From DASVWH01 sp036389715 (GTDB taxonomy: Bacteria > Acidobacteriota > Blastocatellia > Pyrinomonadales > Pyrinomonadaceae): a stretch of DNA of 5,872 nucleotides. Of the stretch, positions 5,278 through 5,872 are shown piece after piece. Each line of letters begins with the position of its first letter. The first letter of the stretch is position 1. The position numbers were made by a program, and so were the translations under genes. The notes beneath the pieces were generated by a model, which was not told the origin of the DNA, searched no databases, and worked only from the letters and a program-made list of their open reading frames with translations. The stretch is from positions 1 through 5,872 of the forward strand of contig DASVWH010000103.1 of NCBI GenBank assembly GCA_036389715.1, written 5' to 3'.

Positions 5278-5872
5278 ATGTTTTTTACGAGCGGCAAGTA
5301 CATGGTCTTCCTGGCCGTCGTCTTCTTTGCCTACTGGCTGCTGGCCTCGCGGCGGCGCGTCCCAGTGCTCTTCATTCTCGCCGCCAGCTACTATTTCTAC
5401 GCGCTCTGGAATCCGAAATTCCTGGCGCTCATCTTCCTTATCTCGACGGTTGATTTCCTGACGGCGCGAGGGATTGCGGCCAGTGAACAGCCGGGCCGCC
5501 GTAAGCTCCTGCTCTGGGCCAGCATCCTGACCGACATCGGCGCGCTCTTTACCTTCAAGTATTTCAACTTCTTCAGCCTCTCGTTCAGCGAGCTGCTCGG
5601 CAAAGCGGGCTGGCAGACGACGCCGCTCGTCATTCAGAACCTGGTCCTGCCGCTCGGCCTCTCCTTCATCACGTTCCGCTCGCTGAGCTACGTGATAGAC
5701 GTTTACCGCAAGGGGATGAAGCCGACCGAGCGTTATATTGATTACCTGGCCTTCGTCTCGTTCTTCCCGACTGTCATTGCCGGGCCGGTCGTGCGGGCCA
5801 AGGAGCTCCTGCCGCAGTTTCAGGAGCGCCCCGCCCTGACGAGTGAAGAGGGAACGCACGCCATCTTTCTCA
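5278..5872 (+). CDS. MBOAT-family membrane O-acyltransferase, AlgI-like (3' end outside window)
   Basis: The frame from ATG 5278 stays open to the right edge: 198 codons of a family normally about 450-500 residues long. A GGAG at 5265-5268 lies nine bases upstream. The N-terminus is 'MFFTSGKYMVFLAVVFFAYW' with successive hydrophobic segments at about 9-23, 29-41 and 47-62 and another near 78-96, as in AlgI/PatA/DltB-type proteins. The family signature follows: 'LPLGLSFITFRSLSYVIDVY' (about 124-143), then 'FVSFFPTVIAGPVVRAKELL' (about 158-177). The invariant catalytic histidine of MBOAT proteins normally lies further on and is not in the window. The enzyme should sit in the inner membrane and pass acyl (usually acetyl) groups from a cytoplasmic donor toward an extracytoplasmic glycan, often through an SGNH-fold partner such as the upstream gene product. 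The minus-strand open frame over this region is a shadow. Confidence 0.93.
   Translation, partial: MFFTSGKYMVFLAVVFFAYWLLASRRRVPVLFILAASYYFYALWNPKFLALIFLISTVDFLTARGIAASEQPGRRKLLLWASILTDIGALFTFKYFNFFSLSFSELLGKAGWQTTPLVIQNLVLPLGLSFITFRSLSYVIDVYRKGMKPTERYIDYLAFVSFFPTVIAGPVVRAKELLPQFQERPALTSEEGTHAIFL

Noticed and set aside
5110..5859. A 249-codon open frame on the minus strand
   Set aside because: Antisense shadow of the MBOAT gene and its leader. The plus-strand frame shows clear membrane segments and family signatures.

Overview
The window reads as GC-rich bacterial chromosome, most likely Acidobacteriota and possibly the Blastocatellia/Pyrinomonadales side. This rests on the first gene, whose architecture (signal peptide, von Willebrand A domain, C-terminal 'RYVLSYAP' and glycine-containing tail) matches the VWFA-related family best known from Acidobacteria, and on the small zinc-ribbon membrane protein, a type common there. 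The taxonomic call is inference; no rRNA or marker gene is present.

Layout: (1) 2-889 (+) is the 3' part of a secreted or anchored VWA-domain protein whose start lies just left of the window. (2) 890-1078 is a short spacer with degenerate short repeats. (3) 1079-1267 (-) is a 62-residue, two-helix membrane protein, divergent from (4) 1427-1987 (+), a 186-residue zinc-ribbon protein with two membrane helices. (5) 2035-3234 (-) is a complete fold-type I PLP-dependent aminotransferase of the kynurenine/methionine aminotransferase-like type, convergent with gene 4. (6) 3498-4757 (+) is an exported SGNH/GDSL-type esterase, closed by a clear intrinsic terminator at 4766-4786. (7) 4787-5277 is an approximately 490-base gene-free stretch with a near-consensus sigma-70 promoter at 4830-4858 and several small dyads. 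(8) 5278 to the right edge (+) is the N-terminal 198 codons of an MBOAT-family membrane O-acyltransferase, which runs off the window.

The functional link I can support best is between genes 6 and 8. An MBOAT acyltransferase next to an exported SGNH-fold esterase/transferase is the arrangement seen in bacterial cell-surface glycan O-acylation systems (AlgI with AlgJ/AlgX; PatA with PatB/Ape; DltB with DltD). The likely role is O-acetylation, or its removal, on an exopolysaccharide, peptidoglycan or other envelope glycan. The two genes look separately transcribed, because a terminator and then a promoter lie between them. The other genes have no evident shared pathway.

I see no mobile element, CRISPR array, tRNA or rRNA. 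The parts most worth a second look are the long leader before the MBOAT gene, the altered metal-site motif of the VWA protein, the divergent pair of uncharacterised small membrane proteins, and a possible leader ORF ahead of the SGNH gene.
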